A stretch of DNA of 64,000 nt. Origin: Sistotremastrum niveocremeum HHB9708 (Eukaryota > Basidiomycota > Agaricomycetes > Sistotremastrales > Sistotremastraceae). Position 1 is the stretch's first letter. Each line of letters begins with the position of its first letter. The notes beneath the pieces were generated by a model. The model was not told the origin of the DNA. It was given only the letters and a program-made list of their open reading frames with translations, and made no database searches. Below, one piece after another: positions 62,701 to 64,000 of the stretch. The stretch is from positions 1 to 64,000 of the forward strand of contig KV419422.1 of the NCBI GenBank assembly GCA_001630475.1. Direction: 5' to 3'. The translations under genes were made by a program, and so were the position numbers.

Positions 62701-64000
62701 TCAACGCACCTTCTGAATAAGTCTCCTCGCAATCGGGTGGAACCTCTCACGACTACTCTCGAATGTCTTCTTCGCAAGACCCTCATCAACCTTCTTCAAC
62801 CCTCTAAACGTAGGCCTACAAAATTTCATCCGTCCCTTCACACCTCCACTCTCGAATTTCTCATCCACGACCCATTCAGCTACTTCTTCTTTGATCGAAG
62901 GTCCGGCGGGGGATGCGAGTGCCAGTTCGTAGTATCTGAATCGGAGTTCCACGTTCAGAGTTGATCGGAATCCATAGACGTCACCCAAAAGGTCGATGTG
63001 GGCTTTCGGCAATGGTGCTAAGACTTGTAGACGTTCAAGGAAGACGACTGAGGGAGGGTGAGTGTGAAGACGATGTGACAGGACAAGGCCCACTCTTTTG
63101 ATTTGTGTTAAAGGCTTCGACGTCTGATTTCTGGAATCCGACAGTCGAAGGATCTGCAACTAGGCGCGAGGTATCCCATCGTGCGGCAAGAGCAAAGGCC
63201 TCCTCGGCGAGCGTCGTATCAAATGCATATTCTTCCGGTAGCTTCAAGCCTTCACCATAGAACCACGCCTACAGCGTACGTCAGCTCGCGTTCCAGTTAC
63301 GAAGACCAACATACATTCCAATCGATCTTGTCCAACACATCTGCCACAAGACTCGGGTTATGTTGCTTGAAATAAGAAAAAAGATGATCCTTCCACTGAA
63401 AGGTGTTGATACTCTTGCCGATGTAGGTCGAGACGTAATCTTTCACGTAAGGCAAAAATACCTCCGGACCACCAAGTGATCTCTCTACAAACGGAATCAG
63501 GCTTACGTCTCTTTCTATATGGAGGAACGTACCGAGATAATATATGAAGTTAGAGCCCTTTTCATAAGGGATTTTGGAATAGGCGTCGTCGGGATCTTCG
63601 CCGTATTCGAAATCGATAACAAGTCTCTGATATTTAGGTCTATCCTCGTATTGTTTCAGAGAATCTTGCAATGACTTGAAATCCATCAAGAACGAGAAAT
63701 CGCGTTCTTCTTGGCCGTGGAGGACGCGGAGAAGCATTCTTTCCATGTATGTCGTCCAGCCTTCATTGAGCCAGAAATGGGAAGAATCGGCTATTTGATT
63801 TACGGTCAGCGTGCGTGGCCACGTTTTTCCCCAGGAAGGAGAAGCTTACCTTGAGTCACCTGAACTCGTGTGAGAAATTGATGACTGAGGATTTAGAGAG
63901 CAGATACTTACCCCGTTTCCGAACCATGAATGCTGTAACTCGTGAGCTACAACATCAACCAAGGCCCGATCGCCCGAAAGAAGTGCTACAACGGATCAGC
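62701..64000 (-). CDS. Leukotriene-A4-hydrolase-type M1 aminopeptidase (partial, N-terminus beyond window)
   Basis: Zinc aminopeptidase with epoxide-hydrolase relatives; the fungal members mainly act as cytosolic peptidases. The visible part begins in the catalytic domain with LVDVVAHELQHSWFGNG (HExxH zinc motif) near 63920-63960, then HFWLNEGWTTYMERMLLRVL with the third zinc ligand Glu. It continues RLVIDFEYGEDPDDAYSKIP, EKGSNFIYYLGTFLHIERDV and FLPYVKDYVSTYIGKSINTF. The C-terminal helical domain follows in AWFYGEGLKLPEEYAFDTTL and RLQVLAPLPKAHIDLLGDVY, ending ERFHPIARRLIQKVR at 62701. The N-terminal saddle domain and the GGMEN substrate motif lie outside the window. The visible residues look functional. 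Confidence 0.92.

Overview
This is nuclear DNA from a filamentous basidiomycete, most likely an Agaricomycete. The evidence is many short introns (about 45-70 bp, GT..AG, often with a CTAAC/CTGAC-like branch site), dense head-to-head and tail-to-tail genes, and protein families typical of mushroom-forming fungi. Because of the introns, most genes appear as chains of short open frames. I rebuilt them by following conserved protein motifs across splice sites, so outer boundaries are more reliable than every internal junction. There are no bacterial operons, CRISPR arrays or rRNA genes, and I saw no tRNA gene.

Layout. 1-575: a patch of GGTACC-rich palindromic repeats. 576-10493: PRP16 splicing helicase, an F-box protein, dolichol-phosphate mannosyltransferase, a NatC Sm-like subunit (NAA38) and homogentisate dioxygenase. 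10739-15669: an amidase, a GET2-like membrane protein and an ArfGAP. 16149-27965: MSH3 mismatch repair, ATP12 chaperone, an unrecognised protein, a CUL4-type cullin, Mediator MED21 and a divergent Arf-like GTPase. 27966-33365: a gene-poor tract of about 5.4 kb. 33366-42842: a PHO85-type cyclin and the meiotic ZMM protein SPO22/ZIP4. 42958-48526: UTP18, RTF2 and a heterotrimeric G-protein alpha subunit. 49534-54513: a PP2C phosphatase, a ChaC-like cyclotransferase and a CNNM/MAM3-type membrane protein. 54744-56045: a solitary retrotransposon gag-like frame (fossil). 56192-64000: an F-box-like protein, tRNA methyltransferase TRM2, branched-chain aminotransferase, a CipC/DUF3759 protein with a Gly/Tyr-rich tail, and a leukotriene-A4-hydrolase-type aminopeptidase cut by the window end.

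Most genes are housekeeping and unrelated in function. The shared theme is genome maintenance, meiosis and RNA processing (PRP16, MSH3, SPO22, RTF2, UTP18, TRM2), with trafficking and signalling genes between them. The most unusual signal is micro-exons: a 1-nt exon and a 9-nt exon in the G-alpha gene, a 3-nt exon in the CNNM gene, and a 22-nt exon in SPO22. In each case a conserved motif is restored only if the tiny exon is included. Other points of note are a homogentisate dioxygenase with an apparent mitochondrial presequence, an Arf-like GTPase with odd nucleotide-binding motifs, and a 25-bp spacer between two divergent start codons.
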